Shown: piece after piece, positions 1 through 8,330 of the stretch
Numbering within the stretch: the stretch's first letter is position 1
How the letters are laid out: each line of letters begins with the position of its first letter
Assembly: GCF_000617845.2 (NCBI RefSeq)
Contig: NZ_DF820425.1
Location: forward strand, 6,268,741 to 6,332,740
Direction: 5' to 3'
Length of the DNA stretch: 64,000 nucleotides
Origin: Bradyrhizobium sp. DOA9
GTDB taxonomy: Bacteria > Pseudomonadota > Alphaproteobacteria > Rhizobiales > Xanthobacteraceae
The notes under the pieces: model-generated
Seen by the model: only the letters and a program-made list of their open reading frames with translations
The model's database searches: none
Told to the model about the DNA's origin: nothing
Position numbers and translations under genes: made by a program

Positions 1-363
1 CACACCGAGCACCGCGATGATGACGAAATAGATCCTCAGCAGGGCTGAATAGAAGTTCGCCGTGCGGCCGTCGCAATCGGCGCAGGCCTTGAACGCGAGA
101 AACCGGTTGACCGCGCGAAGCTGCAATCCGGCGTCCGCGACGACGACGAGACTGCCTGCCGCATAGATCGCGAGCCAGGCCGCGAGTGTGTCCCCGGTCC
201 AGACGTGCAGGAAGGCGGGGATGAGCAGTAGCTGCTGCGACAGCCCCAGCGCCATCTGGACCAGGTTCGCGGACCAGCCCTGCAAGAGGCGGCCGGCGCG
301 ACCGGCGCCGGGTCTGCTCGAACCGTCGGCCGGCGCCGGCACGTCAATTTGCTTGTCGGTCAA
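1..363 (-). CDS. flippase-like polysaccharide export membrane protein, N-terminal part
   Basis: This gene runs off the left edge, so only the first 121 codons are visible. The reading begins at a TTG preceded by a strong ribosome site (GGGAAGGA, about 6 bases away). After a short polar leader there are two hydrophobic stretches around residues 30-52 and 55-75, then a Cys-rich loop (ACADCDG) and a third membrane segment starting near residue 105. That pattern fits the N-terminus of Wzx-type oligosaccharide flippases, which move lipid-linked sugars across the inner membrane. It lies 43 bp downstream of the GspN-like gene on the same strand, so the two may be cotranscribed. The family call is by general resemblance only and the rest of the gene is outside the window. 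Confidence 0.5.
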   Translation of the reverse strand, partial: MTDKQIDVPAPADGSSRPGAGRAGRLLQGWSANLVQMALGLSQQLLLIPAFLHVWTGDTLAAWLAIYAAGSLVVVADAGLQLRAVNRFLAFKACADCDGRTANFYSALLRIYFVIIAVLGV

Positions 364-406
364 GCCGCGTCCTTCCCGTCAAGCGATTGGCCGGGCGCGC
401 CAGCGC

Positions 407-1087
407 TCAGAGCCCATCCGACTCGCCGTTCTTCGGCGTCGAACGCGGCACGAACGGCGCGAACGACGGGTCGGCCGGGCCCGGCGCCGTCAGCTTGCCC
501 CCGACATCCGCAGGCGAGTTCGCAGGAGCGGCTGCGTCCAGCCGCTGCAGCGCCAACACCTCGCTGCGTTCGCCCTGCTTGAACGTCACTTCGCGCGGCT
601 GCACCGAAATCAGCGACCAGCCGCCGAGCGACTCGCCCTGCCGCAGCCGCACGACCTTCTGATCGGTGCGGTCGATCAGAATCGCGATGGCATCGCCCTC
701 GCCGACGACGGCGCCGACCAGCAACAAGGGCGGCGGTGCCTCGACCGGCTTGGGTGGCGGCGCATAGACCTCTTCGGCCGGCGTTGCGGCAACCGCGCGC
801 GGCGCCGGCCGGCGCAGGGCCGAGAAGATCGGGCGTTCCTGGGTCGCGGTCAGCGCCGAGATCGGCACCGACCACAACGGGTTGCCGCGCGGAACGGGCT
901 TGCCGGGCGCCTGTTGCGCAGGGCGCGCGATCGGCCTGATCGTTCCGACATCGACACTTTCGGCGGGACTGCCTACGGCGTCGTCGGACAGGACATCCGT
1001 GCGTGAAGAGGTAGCCGCCGTGGTTCCCGCGGTGCCGAGCACCACGCACAAGACGGCCAATCCTGTCGGCCTGAGCCACCCGGACAT
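407..1087 (-). CDS. GspN/GspC-like type II secretion accessory protein
   Basis: The protein is 226 residues, starting at an ATG with AGGGGAA upstream; an upstream in-frame extension to 1186 is Arg-rich and less likely. Residues 1-22 form a membrane anchor or signal sequence (LAVLCVVLG core). A Pro-rich segment follows, then a small beta domain with the pattern PLWSVPISAL, RPIFSA and LLLVGAVVGEGD, then I-D-R and VRLRQGES. This resembles the short proteins annotated as general secretion pathway protein N in Bradyrhizobium, which resemble the periplasmic HR domain of GspC. The core Gsp genes (D, E, F, G) are not in the window, so it may be an orphan of a lost or distant type II system. The call is moderately secure at domain level and weak at functional level. 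Confidence 0.6.
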   Translation of the reverse strand: MSGWLRPTGLAVLCVVLGTAGTTAATSSRTDVLSDDAVGSPAESVDVGTIRPIARPAQQAPGKPVPRGNPLWSVPISALTATQERPIFSALRRPAPRAVAATPAEEVYAPPPKPVEAPPPLLLVGAVVGEGDAIAILIDRTDQKVVRLRQGESLGGWSLISVQPREVTFKQGERSEVLALQRLDAAAPANSPADVGGKLTAPGPADPSFAPFVPRSTPKNGESDGL

Positions 1088-1413
1088 CGATATTCCCCTG
1101 CGACCGCCGGCCGCGCCACGACGACGGCGAGGCGTCCGCGCCAAACTAGTTCCGATCCGGAGCGTCATCAACCCACGCCGTCTCACCGAACTTCGGCGGT
1201 TCCGGTCATTGTCGTATCTGCATGTTGCAATGTGCGAATATGTTGTCGGATCGCCACGATCTCCAAAAATGCTCAGCGGGACGCCCAGGAACCTGCGTAA
1301 ATGGATACCCGTTCATTGCGGGCTGCTGCATCGCCATGAGATCATAGCAGGGATCCCACGCGCCCCGGTTGCATGCGAGCGATGATTTCTTTGGCTGATT
1401 TGAGAAGATTCAG
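1088..1413. other. divergent intergenic region, no gene seen
   Basis: This 326 bp spacer separates the start of the GspN-like gene from the start of the broken autotransporter gene. It is less GC-rich in its middle (about 1195-1290), where promoters for both directions would be expected. I see no convincing coding frame, hairpin terminator or known operator in it. Confidence 0.5.
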
Positions 1414-2460
1414 ATGGTTGGACCTCCGACGGCAGGTGGGCGGATCGGACACGGACTGCGATCCGTCGTGCGCCACTCCCTGGCGGCACTCCTCGCCACC
1501 ACGGCGCTGGGCGTCGTCGCCGCTCACGGCGTAGACGCCACATGGGTCGGCGGCAGCAGCGATTGGACAGATCCCGCCAACTGGTCGTCCAATCCGAGCG
1601 TGCCCGACGGCACCGCAACCTTCACCAACACCGGAAGCACGGCGGTCGACAACAACAACGGCGTCGTCAGCGTCGGAACGGTCGCGTTCGCGAGCATCTC
1701 GCAGGCCTACTCGATCACGATCGGCAACCCGTTCATCATCAACGGAACGGGCATCGTCAACAACGATACCGTCAATACGCAGAATTTCCAGGTCACCTCC
1801 GGCAACAACCTCGTCTTCCAGAACAGCAGCACCGCGAGCGGCGGCGCCGGTGCCCTGACCATCACGAACGATGCCGGCGGCAACGTCAATTTCATCCAGG
1901 ACAGCACGGCGGGCACGGCAAGCCTCGTCAACAACAGCTTCGTCACCTTCGAGGATTCCAGCTCTGCCGGCAGCGCGCAAATCACCAACAACCTCAACGG
2001 TCAGATCGATTTCTTCACCAGTGCCTCGGCCGGGACAGCCACGATCAACAACGCAGCCGGCGCGTCGTTGAATTTCTACAACACGACCACCGCGGCCACC
2101 GCGTCCATCATCAACGACGGAACGGTCAATTTCGACGGCTCCGCCACCGCGGGCAGTGCCACCATCACCACCAACAGCGGCGGCACCACGAATTTCGCGG
2201 GCACCAGCACCGGCGGCAGCGCGCGCTTGATCACCAATGCCGGCGGCACGGTCGACATCTCCGGCCTGACCAGCGGCGGCATGACGGCCGGATCGATCGA
2301 AGGTGCGGGCAATTACGTCCTCGGCGCCAACACGCTCACCACCGGCAGCCTCAACACCTCGACCCAGGTCGACGGCGTGATTTCCGGCGCTGGCGGCGGG
2401 CTGACCAAGGTCGGCACCGGCACGCTGACGCTGACCGGCACCAACACCTATAGCAGCGGG
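1414..2460 (+). pseudogene. truncated autotransporter passenger domain
   Basis: The reading starts at an ATG with GAGAAG upstream. It opens with a long signal peptide (basic stretch, then LAALLATTALGVVAA). Residues 42-60 carry the W-V-G-G-S-S-D-W-T-D-P-A-N-W pattern common at the start of autotransporter passengers. Residues 140-290 are low-complexity Asn/Thr/Ser/Gly beta-helix repeats of about 20 residues with AGTA-type turns. The end has a PATR-like unit (VISGAGGGLTKVGTGTLTL). After Gly349 the frame enters unrelated Arg-rich sequence that is out of frame with the natural protein, running to a stop at 3339. No beta-barrel translocator follows, so the product could not insert itself in the outer membrane. 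The break is sharp at about 2456-2461. It is probably a pseudogene, although a truncated secreted protein could still be made. Confidence 0.75.
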
Positions 2461-2560
2461 GCTGATGACCGCGCTCGGTGTCTCCGCCGCGGACGCAGCC
2501 GCCTACGCCGACCGGATTCTCGCCTGGCGCTCGTCGGCCGAGCCCGGACAGAACCTGGAC
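2456..2560 (+). pseudogene. possible GspK-like fragment
   Basis: In a frame different from the broken autotransporter, the sequence reads about 35 residues with the shape of a GspK helical segment: L-M-T-A-L-G-V-S, then AADAAAYADRILAWR. GspK minor pseudopilins contain comparable ALGV..ADRI.DWR stretches. The frame continues to 2746 but loses protein character after about 2560. It starts exactly where the autotransporter passenger is cut, so it looks like the far side of a deletion or recombination joint. The match is short and the assignment tentative. Confidence 0.3.
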
Positions 2561-3073
2561 ATCGAGCTGATCGACGAACAGGAACGGCATCGTCGCCCAT
2601 CGCCAGGCCCTGGTGCAGACCTCCGACCTGCTCGCTTCGAGGGCGGCTATCGCTTCGCAACGCCGCTGCTGGGCGTGTCCGCCTTGAAGCGGCCCTGCAG
2701 CTGGGCCTCGCGTTCGCGTGTGGTGGCCGGCCGCATCGAGGCATAGGCGGCCGCATCGTCGTTCGCAGGGAAGCGCGCGACACTGCCCGCCTTAGCAGAC
2801 TTTTGGCACAAATGCCGCACAAAGGTTGTACGACGGAACGCAGGCCATCTAATGGTCGCGCCGGATCAGACAAGGTTCAATCGAATACCTCCTTTATGCA
2901 GAGAATTTTTCATAACTTGTCCGCGAAGGTTCGGCTGAGGACTGCACTGGCGACGACAGCCGAGAGGGCCGATCGCCCTGCCTCTTCGTTGGTAGCTTGG
3001 AGGTTATCGGCCGGCTATGACAACGAAATGATCAATCGCGCGGTCTCGGCCCGACCGCGCGAGATGGACGCCA
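2561..3073. other. degenerate region without a recognisable gene
   Basis: Several frames stay open here but none has normal amino-acid composition; all are Arg/Ala/Pro-rich shadows. The part after about 2870 is less GC-rich than its surroundings. It follows the autotransporter break and precedes the 3' end of the protease gene, so it is probably the remains of deleted genes. Confidence 0.45.
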
Positions 3074-6000
3074 TCAGCTCAGCAGAAAGCCGTGTCCTTG
3101 CAGGTTGTGCAGAAAGTCGGCCACGATGTCGGTCACAGCCGTGTCGTGGCTTGCCACCTGTTGCGCCCACAACTCTGAGGCAGTCTGCGCATTGGCCGGT
3201 GCGGGCATGGCGTCCGGCTGCTCGTACGAGCTGGTCGGAGAAGTCCCGCCCTGAGCGAAATCGAACGCAAAGCCATCACCGGAGGTCTGGAGCCCAGCAG
3301 TCGCGGGCGGGGCTCCGCCGACGGCGCCGTCCCCATTGAGATCCTGGTGCAGTGTCGGTTCCAGCCCCTTCAGCGCGGCATCGTTCCCCAGCATCTCCGA
3401 CGCCGAGCCGAGCGTGGCCAGGAAGTTGCCGTTACTGTCCGTGCTCCAGACCGAGTAATGAGCGTTTGCCGAATTTTTCCAGACCACGTCGTAGCCGCCG
3501 CCCGACACCTGCTCGGCAGCAATGACCGACCACGTGCCGTAGTCGACCGCCTTCACGACATTGCCGCCAAATTTCAGGCTGGGACCAGTACCGGTCGAGA
3601 TGTCGGCCAGGTAATAATTGCCAGCCGACAGAACCGCCTTGGTCGAGCCGAACGACTCGATCGCGACGCCGTTGATGACGACCCCGGTCGTGCCGTCGCC
3701 GTTGAGATCCTGATGCAGCGTCGGCTCCAAAGCCTGCAGCGAGGCGTCCGTCCCCAGCACTTCAGGGGCCGCGGCGAGCGTCGTTTGGAAATTGCCGGTG
3801 CTGTCCGTGCTCCAGACCGAATAATGCGCGTTCGCCGAGTTCTTCCAGACCACGTCGTAACCACCACCCGACACCTGCTCTGCCGCAATGACCGACCACG
3901 TGCCGAAATTGGCCGCGACCACCGTCGCCCCGGCATATTTCAGGGTGGGTCCTAGGCCCGTCGAGATGTCGGTCAGGTAATAGTTCCCACCTGACAGGAG
4001 GGTCTTGGTCGAGCCAAACGTCTCGATCGTGACGCCGCTGACGACGGGGACCCCGGTCGTGCCATCGCCGTTGAGATCCTGATGCAGCGTCGGCTCGAGG
4101 GCCTGCAGCGACGCGTCGCTTCCGAGCACTTCAGGGGCTGCGGCGAGGGTGGTCAGGAAATTGCCGGTGCTGTCCGTGCTCCAGACCGAATAGTGCGCGT
4201 TTGCTGAATTCTTCCAGACCACGTCGTAGCCGCCGCCCGACACCTGCTCTGCGGCAATGACCGACCACGTGCCGAAATTGGCCGCGATCACCGTGGCTCC
4301 GGCATATTTCACCGTGGGGCCGGTGCTCGTCGAAATGTCGGCCAAGTAATAGTTGCCAGCCGACAGGACCGTCTTGGTCGAACCGAAGGACTCGATCGTG
4401 ACGCCGCTGACGGCGGGAGCGACGGGGACACCGGTCGTGCCATCGCCGTTGAGATCCTGCTGCAGTGTCGGCTCCAAGGCCTGCAGCGACGCGTCGGTTC
4501 CGAGCACTTCAGGGGCTGCGGCGAGGGTGGTCAGGAAATTACCGCTGCTGTCCGTGCTCCAGACCGAATAGTGCGCATTCGCCGAATTCTTCCAGACCAC
4601 GTCGTAGCCGCCGCCTGACACTCGCTCGGCGGCAATGACCGACCACGTGCCGAAATTGGCTGCGACCACCGCGGCGCCGGCGTATTTCAGGGTGGGTCCG
4701 AGACCCGTCGAGAAATCGACCAGGTAATAGGTGCCAGCCGCCAGGACCGTCTTGGTCGAACCAAAGCTCTCGATCGTGACGCCGCTGACGACGGGGACCC
4801 CGATCGTGCCGTCGCCGTTGAGATCCTGTTGGAGCGTCGGCTCCAGCGCCTGTAGCGATGGATCGCTTCCCAGCACCTCCGGGGCTGACGCGAGCGTGGT
4901 CAGGAAGTTGCCGTTGGCGTCTGTGCTCCAGACGGAATAGTGCGCGTTGGCCGAATTCTTCCAGACCACGTCGTAGCCGCCGCCCGACACCTGCTCGGCG
5001 CCAATCACCGACCACGTGCTGTAATTGGCTGCGTTCACGACGGAGCCACCAAACTTCAGGGTCGGCCCGCTGCCCGTCGATATGTTGTTCAGGTAGTAAT
5101 TGCTGTTCGTCAGCACCACGCTGGTCGATCCGAACGCCTCGATCGCGCTCGGTACGAGGCTGGAGCTGGCGATCGTGCCATCCCCAAACTGGAAATATTC
5201 GACGCCTGTCACCGTATCGGTGCCGTCAGGCGATCCGCCGCGCAGGTCAACCAGGGTGAAGGTCTGCGTCGCCGCGTTGTAGGAAACCGTATAGCTGCTG
5301 CGGCTGCCCGCATACACCGCGGTGTCCGTGCCGGTGCCGCCGATGATGGTGTCGTTGCCCGCACCGCCGGTGATCTTGTCGTTGCCGCCGCCGCCGTTCA
5401 ACGCGTTGGCGATGGCGTTGCCGATGATCGTGTCGTTGCCGGAGCCGCCGGTGGCGTTGTCGATGTAGGAGCGCGCGTCGCCGTTGTAGAGATAGGCGTT
5501 GTAGACGTTGCCCGATGCATAATGGCCGTCGCCGAGATAGGCCAGCTGCACGGAGGAGAACACCGACGAGGCACCGGGATTGAGGTTGATGCTCAGGTTC
5601 GTCGTGTAGTTCGACAGGTCGTAGGTATCGATGCCGCCGCCGTCCCAGACGGTCTCGTAGATGCGGTTGGCCGAGCCGCCGACCCCTCCGCCCGGTGCGA
5701 GCTGGCCGACGCCGTTGATGAACTGCTGCCCCGTGGTCGGATTCCAGGTGTAGACGGTGTTGCTGCTCTGGGTCGTGTAGTCCGCACCGTACATGGTCTG
5801 GAGCGCGAGGATATCGTTGGCCATGTAGGTCTGCGAATATCCGTACGCTTCGTTCGTATAGCCGCCCGTCGTCGAAGCGCCGACATAGCTGCGATAGCTC
5901 ATGACGGTGTATTCGCTGCTGTCATGCGCGCTCGGCACCGCCACGTTGCCGGGGCCACCGGCCTCCTGGCTGTGCTTGAGGCCGAGGGCATGGCCGAGCT

Positions 6001-6421
6001 CGTGCAGTGCCGTGGTGAAGTAGTAATTGCCGAGCTTGGCCAGCGAGAAATTGTATTGGTTGCCGAACCAGATGTCGCCGCCGGACGCATAATTGCCGGG
6101 ATAGTAGGCGTAGGCGGTCGGATTGGCCGCAGGCGACTGCGCGATCATGAGGTCGGCGCCGTTCGTGCCCGCATATTGGATGTTGGCGTTGGTATAGCCG
6201 AGGATCAATCCGATGGCGTAGTTGATCGCCGTCTGGATCTGCGTGGGTACCGAGGCAAAGCCCGACGTGGTCGGCTCGCTGCTGCCGCCGTAATAGGGAT
6301 TGGAATAGTCGCTCGGCGCGTCGGGAAAACTGTAGGTGATGGTGCCGGACCATTTGACGCCCGACAGCAGACCATCGATCTCGGCGTTGTTGGTGGCACT
6401 GACATTGACGGCTGTAGCCAA
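3074..6421 (-). CDS. serralysin-type (M10) zinc metalloprotease with RTX and five tandem repeats
   Basis: This 1115-residue protein is a secreted calcium-dependent protease. The zinc site HELGHALGLKH lies at residues 140-150 and the Met-turn (VMSY) near 174, as in serralysins. Glycine-rich RTX nonapeptides (GGSGNDTII, GGAGNDTII) follow at about 325-370, then an M10 C-terminal-like module. Five repeats of about 120 residues fill most of the rest. The last residues (FLHNLQGHGFLLS) suit an uncleaved type I secretion signal, and no Sec signal peptide is present. I chose a TTG start because GGAG lies 6 bases before it and the product then begins MATAVNVS. A GTG at 6466 would add 15 basic residues. 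Known serralysins are about 450-500 residues, so the repeat part is a large extension. No type I exporter is in the window. Confidence 0.88.
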   Translation of the reverse strand: MATAVNVSATNNAEIDGLLSGVKWSGTITYSFPDAPSDYSNPYYGGSSEPTTSGFASVPTQIQTAINYAIGLILGYTNANIQYAGTNGADLMIAQSPAANPTAYAYYPGNYASGGDIWFGNQYNFSLAKLGNYYFTTALHELGHALGLKHSQEAGGPGNVAVPSAHDSSEYTVMSYRSYVGASTTGGYTNEAYGYSQTYMANDILALQTMYGADYTTQSSNTVYTWNPTTGQQFINGVGQLAPGGGVGGSANRIYETVWDGGGIDTYDLSNYTTNLSINLNPGASSVFSSVQLAYLGDGHYASGNVYNAYLYNGDARSYIDNATGGSGNDTIIGNAIANALNGGGGNDKITGGAGNDTIIGGTGTDTAVYAGSRSSYTVSYNAATQTFTLVDLRGGSPDGTDTVTGVEYFQFGDGTIASSSLVPSAIEAFGSTSVVLTNSNYYLNNISTGSGPTLKFGGSVVNAANYSTWSVIGAEQVSGGGYDVVWKNSANAHYSVWSTDANGNFLTTLASAPEVLGSDPSLQALEPTLQQDLNGDGTIGVPVVSGVTIESFGSTKTVLAAGTYYLVDFSTGLGPTLKYAGAAVVAANFGTWSVIAAERVSGGGYDVVWKNSANAHYSVWSTDSSGNFLTTLAAAPEVLGTDASLQALEPTLQQDLNGDGTTGVPVAPAVSGVTIESFGSTKTVLSAGNYYLADISTSTGPTVKYAGATVIAANFGTWSVIAAEQVSGGGYDVVWKNSANAHYSVWSTDSTGNFLTTLAAAPEVLGSDASLQALEPTLHQDLNGDGTTGVPVVSGVTIETFGSTKTLLSGGNYYLTDISTGLGPTLKYAGATVVAANFGTWSVIAAEQVSGGGYDVVWKNSANAHYSVWSTDSTGNFQTTLAAAPEVLGTDASLQALEPTLHQDLNGDGTTGVVINGVAIESFGSTKAVLSAGNYYLADISTGTGPSLKFGGNVVKAVDYGTWSVIAAEQVSGGGYDVVWKNSANAHYSVWSTDSNGNFLATLGSASEMLGNDAALKGLEPTLHQDLNGDGAVGGAPPATAGLQTSGDGFAFDFAQGGTSPTSSYEQPDAMPAPANAQTASELWAQQVASHDTAVTDIVADFLHNLQGHGFLLS
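3316..5149 (-). repeat. five tandem ~370-bp coding repeats in the protease gene
   Basis: Each unit encodes FGSTK.VL, YYL.DISTG.GP.LK, a WSVI.AEQVSGGGYDVVWK core, HYSVWSTD..GNF, LEPTL.QDLNGDG, then a short linker. The units are very similar at DNA level, with the core WKNSANAHYSVWSTD identical in all five. The DLNGDG segment resembles an EF-hand or dockerin-like calcium loop. Similar Trp-rich modules occur at the ends of other rhizobial RTX proteins. High similarity suggests recent duplication or gene conversion. Confidence 0.85.
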
Positions 6422-6484
6422 TTCACTCTCCAGAGCAACGCGTCGCGTGATTCGCCGCGGGGGCACATGATTCTAGCTAGAGAG

Positions 6485-6501
6485 TTAAACGTTTGGTTTA
6501 A
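6485..6501. promoter_or_regulatory. inverted repeat TTAAAC-N5-GTTTAA upstream of protease gene
   Basis: The arms match perfectly (6 bases, 5-base spacer) and lie 64-80 bp upstream of the proposed protease start, in an AT-rich stretch. The position suits an operator or promoter element; the binding protein is unknown. Confidence 0.35.
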
Positions 6502-6617
6502 ATGGGGCAGCGGCGTTCGCGCTGCTCCCAGAAGGCCGTGTTAGCCATTAAGTCCCGTAGTCATACGGAGCGCGACCATGAGTTTCGTTCCAGGAACACC
6601 GTAGTTTGCAGGGTTTC

Positions 6618-6920
6618 ATGAAACGACGCACACTCCCGGCCAGCCTGTTTGGCGCCTTCATTGCGCTTGCTGGACTGTCCCATCAACGTCTCGGAGGACT
6701 ACCTGTGATGGTGGAGAAGGCCAAAGCAGAAGACAGCAGCAAGGCAGGGCGCGCGCCCCCCATGCCGATGGCGCGAGATCCTGCCGCTGCGGTGGCAGAG
6801 GAATATGAAGCTGCCCGCCGCAAGGGAACGCGGGAGGCCCTCGAGCTCTTCATTGCACGCCATGGCGATGATCCGCTCGCCGCGCAGGCGCGCGCCGAAT
6901 TGAAGCGCCTGTCGCGCTGA
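6618..6920 (+). CDS. small exported protein of unknown function
   Basis: This 100-residue product begins MKRRTLPASLFGAF and has a short signal-like hydrophobic segment (residues 8-18). A charged C-terminal half follows with EEYEAARRKGTREALELF and then HGDDPLAAQARAELKRL. That C-terminal pattern resembles the short helical repeats next to caspase-like domains in Bradyrhizobium proteins, where they look like single TPR-type hairpins. A TTG at 6606 would add four residues, but the ATG gives a better signal peptide. It is divergent from the protease and 118 bp upstream of the CoA-transferase. No function can be assigned. Confidence 0.6.
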   Translation: MKRRTLPASLFGAFIALAGLSHQRLGGLPVMVEKAKAEDSSKAGRAPPMPMARDPAAAVAEEYEAARRKGTREALELFIARHGDDPLAAQARAELKRLSR

Positions 6921-7038
6921 TCTCGCACACACCGCCTCAGACATCGCATTTCGGCAGGCGGCATCGGCGCCGGCCCGGCTTGTCGCGCGATCTCTGGGCA
7001 CTATGGTAGGCCCGCAATCTGTCCCGGAGCCTTTCACG

Positions 7039-8232
7039 ATGCCCTTCCCGCATGCCTCGGAAGCCCTGTCGCGCTTCACCGTGCTCGATCTGACCCGCGT
7101 CCGCTCCGGGCCAACCTGCGTGCGGCAGCTCGCCGATTGGGGCGCCAACGTCATCAAGATCGACGCGCTGACCGAGGATGCCGGCGGCGAGCAGCCGGGC
7201 GGGCCGAGGCGCGGTTCTGACTTCCAGAATTTGCACCGCAACAAGCGGGCGATAACGCTGAACCTGAAGGACGAGCGCGGGCTCGCCTTGTTCAAGCGCC
7301 TCGCCGCCAAGGCCGACGTCGTGGTCGAGAATTTCCGACCCGACGTGAAGAAGAAGCTCGGCATCGACTACGACAGCCTCGCCGCGATCAATCCGCGGAT
7401 CGTCTATGGCAGCATCTCCGGCTTCGGCCAGGACGGCCCCTACCACAAGCGGCCGGGCTTCGATCAGATCGCGCAAGGCATGGGCGGGCTGATGTCGATC
7501 ACCGGCGCGCCGGGTCAGGGGCCGATGCGGGTCGGCATTCCCGTCGCCGACCTCACCGCAGGCCTGTTCTGCGCCATGGGAATCCTCACCGCGCTGCTCG
7601 AGCGCGAGGTCTCGGGCAAGGGCCAGTGGGTGCAGACCTCGCTGCTGCAGGCCCAGATCTTCATGCTCGACTTCCAGGCCGCACGCTGGCTGATGGAGAA
7701 GGAGGTCGCCAGGCAGGCCGGCAACAACCATCCGACCAGCATCCCGACCGGCGTGTTCAGGACCTCCGACGGCTACATCAACATCGCCACCACGGGCGGG
7801 CGGATCTGGGAGCGCTGCGCGCAGGCGATCGGCGCACCGGAGCTCTATGCCCATCCCGACTATGCGACCGCCCCTGCCCGCTCCAAGAACCGCGACGCGC
7901 TCAACGCCGAGATCGAGAAGCGCACGGTGACGAAGTCGACCGAGACCTGGGTCCGCGAGCTCAACGAGGCCGGCGTGCCCTGCGGGCCGATCTACGCCAT
8001 CGACCAGATGTTCGAGGATGCGCAGGTCAAGCATCTCGGCATTGCGCAGGACGTGCCGAACGACGACGGCCGGCATATCCGCCTGGTCGGCCAACCCGTG
8101 ACGCTGTCGCGCACGCCGAGCAGGATGGTGGCACGGCCGCCGGAATTCGGCGAGCAGACCGACGAGGTGCTGAAGGAGTTCGGCTTCGGCGCCGACGAGA
8201 TCGCAAGGCTCCGCGAGGCCAAGGTGGTGTGA
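7039..8232 (+). CDS. class III (CaiB/BaiF) acyl-CoA transferase
   Basis: This 397-residue enzyme belongs to the formyl-CoA/carnitine-CoA transferase family, which moves CoA between a thioester and a free carboxylic acid through an aspartyl-CoA intermediate. Family marks are the N-terminal LDLTRVRSGP, the W-G-A-N-V-I-K-I-D segment, RNKR..TLNLKD, VVENFRPDV, and GFDQIAQGMGGL followed by ADLTAGL. Length is normal. I chose the ATG at 7039, which has CGGAG 9 bases before it; the ATG at 7003 has no ribosome site. It stands alone, followed by a strong terminator. The substrate cannot be read from the sequence. Confidence 0.88.
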   Translation: MPFPHASEALSRFTVLDLTRVRSGPTCVRQLADWGANVIKIDALTEDAGGEQPGGPRRGSDFQNLHRNKRAITLNLKDERGLALFKRLAAKADVVVENFRPDVKKKLGIDYDSLAAINPRIVYGSISGFGQDGPYHKRPGFDQIAQGMGGLMSITGAPGQGPMRVGIPVADLTAGLFCAMGILTALLEREVSGKGQWVQTSLLQAQIFMLDFQAARWLMEKEVARQAGNNHPTSIPTGVFRTSDGYINIATTGGRIWERCAQAIGAPELYAHPDYATAPARSKNRDALNAEIEKRTVTKSTETWVRELNEAGVPCGPIYAIDQMFEDAQVKHLGIAQDVPNDDGRHIRLVGQPVTLSRTPSRMVARPPEFGEQTDEVLKEFGFGADEIARLREAKVV

Positions 8233-8260
8233 GCCTCGCGCGCCCCGTCTGCAACGACAA

Positions 8261-8284
8261 AGCCCGGCGCGAGGCCGGGCTTTT
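8261..8284. terminator. rho-independent terminator after CoA-transferase gene
   Basis: AGCCCGGC (8261-8268) pairs perfectly with GCCGGGCT (8274-8281) across a 5-base loop and runs into TTTT. It lies between convergent genes. A short A-run on the left side means it may also stop transcription of the outer membrane protein gene from the other side. Confidence 0.8.
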
Positions 8285-8330
8285 CTTGTTGGACGCCTGC
8301 TTGATCTCAGTACTTCGCTTCGTACTTCGC

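Noticed and set aside
3316..5149. CRISPR array or satellite repeat
   Set aside because: The ~370-bp repeats are in frame within one protein and have no short direct repeats with spacers.
4940..6544. Long plus-strand open frame opposite the protease gene
   Set aside because: It is the complement of a repeat-rich coding region, with Arg/Gly/Ala-heavy composition and no family motif. The opposite strand has a clear HExxH protease.
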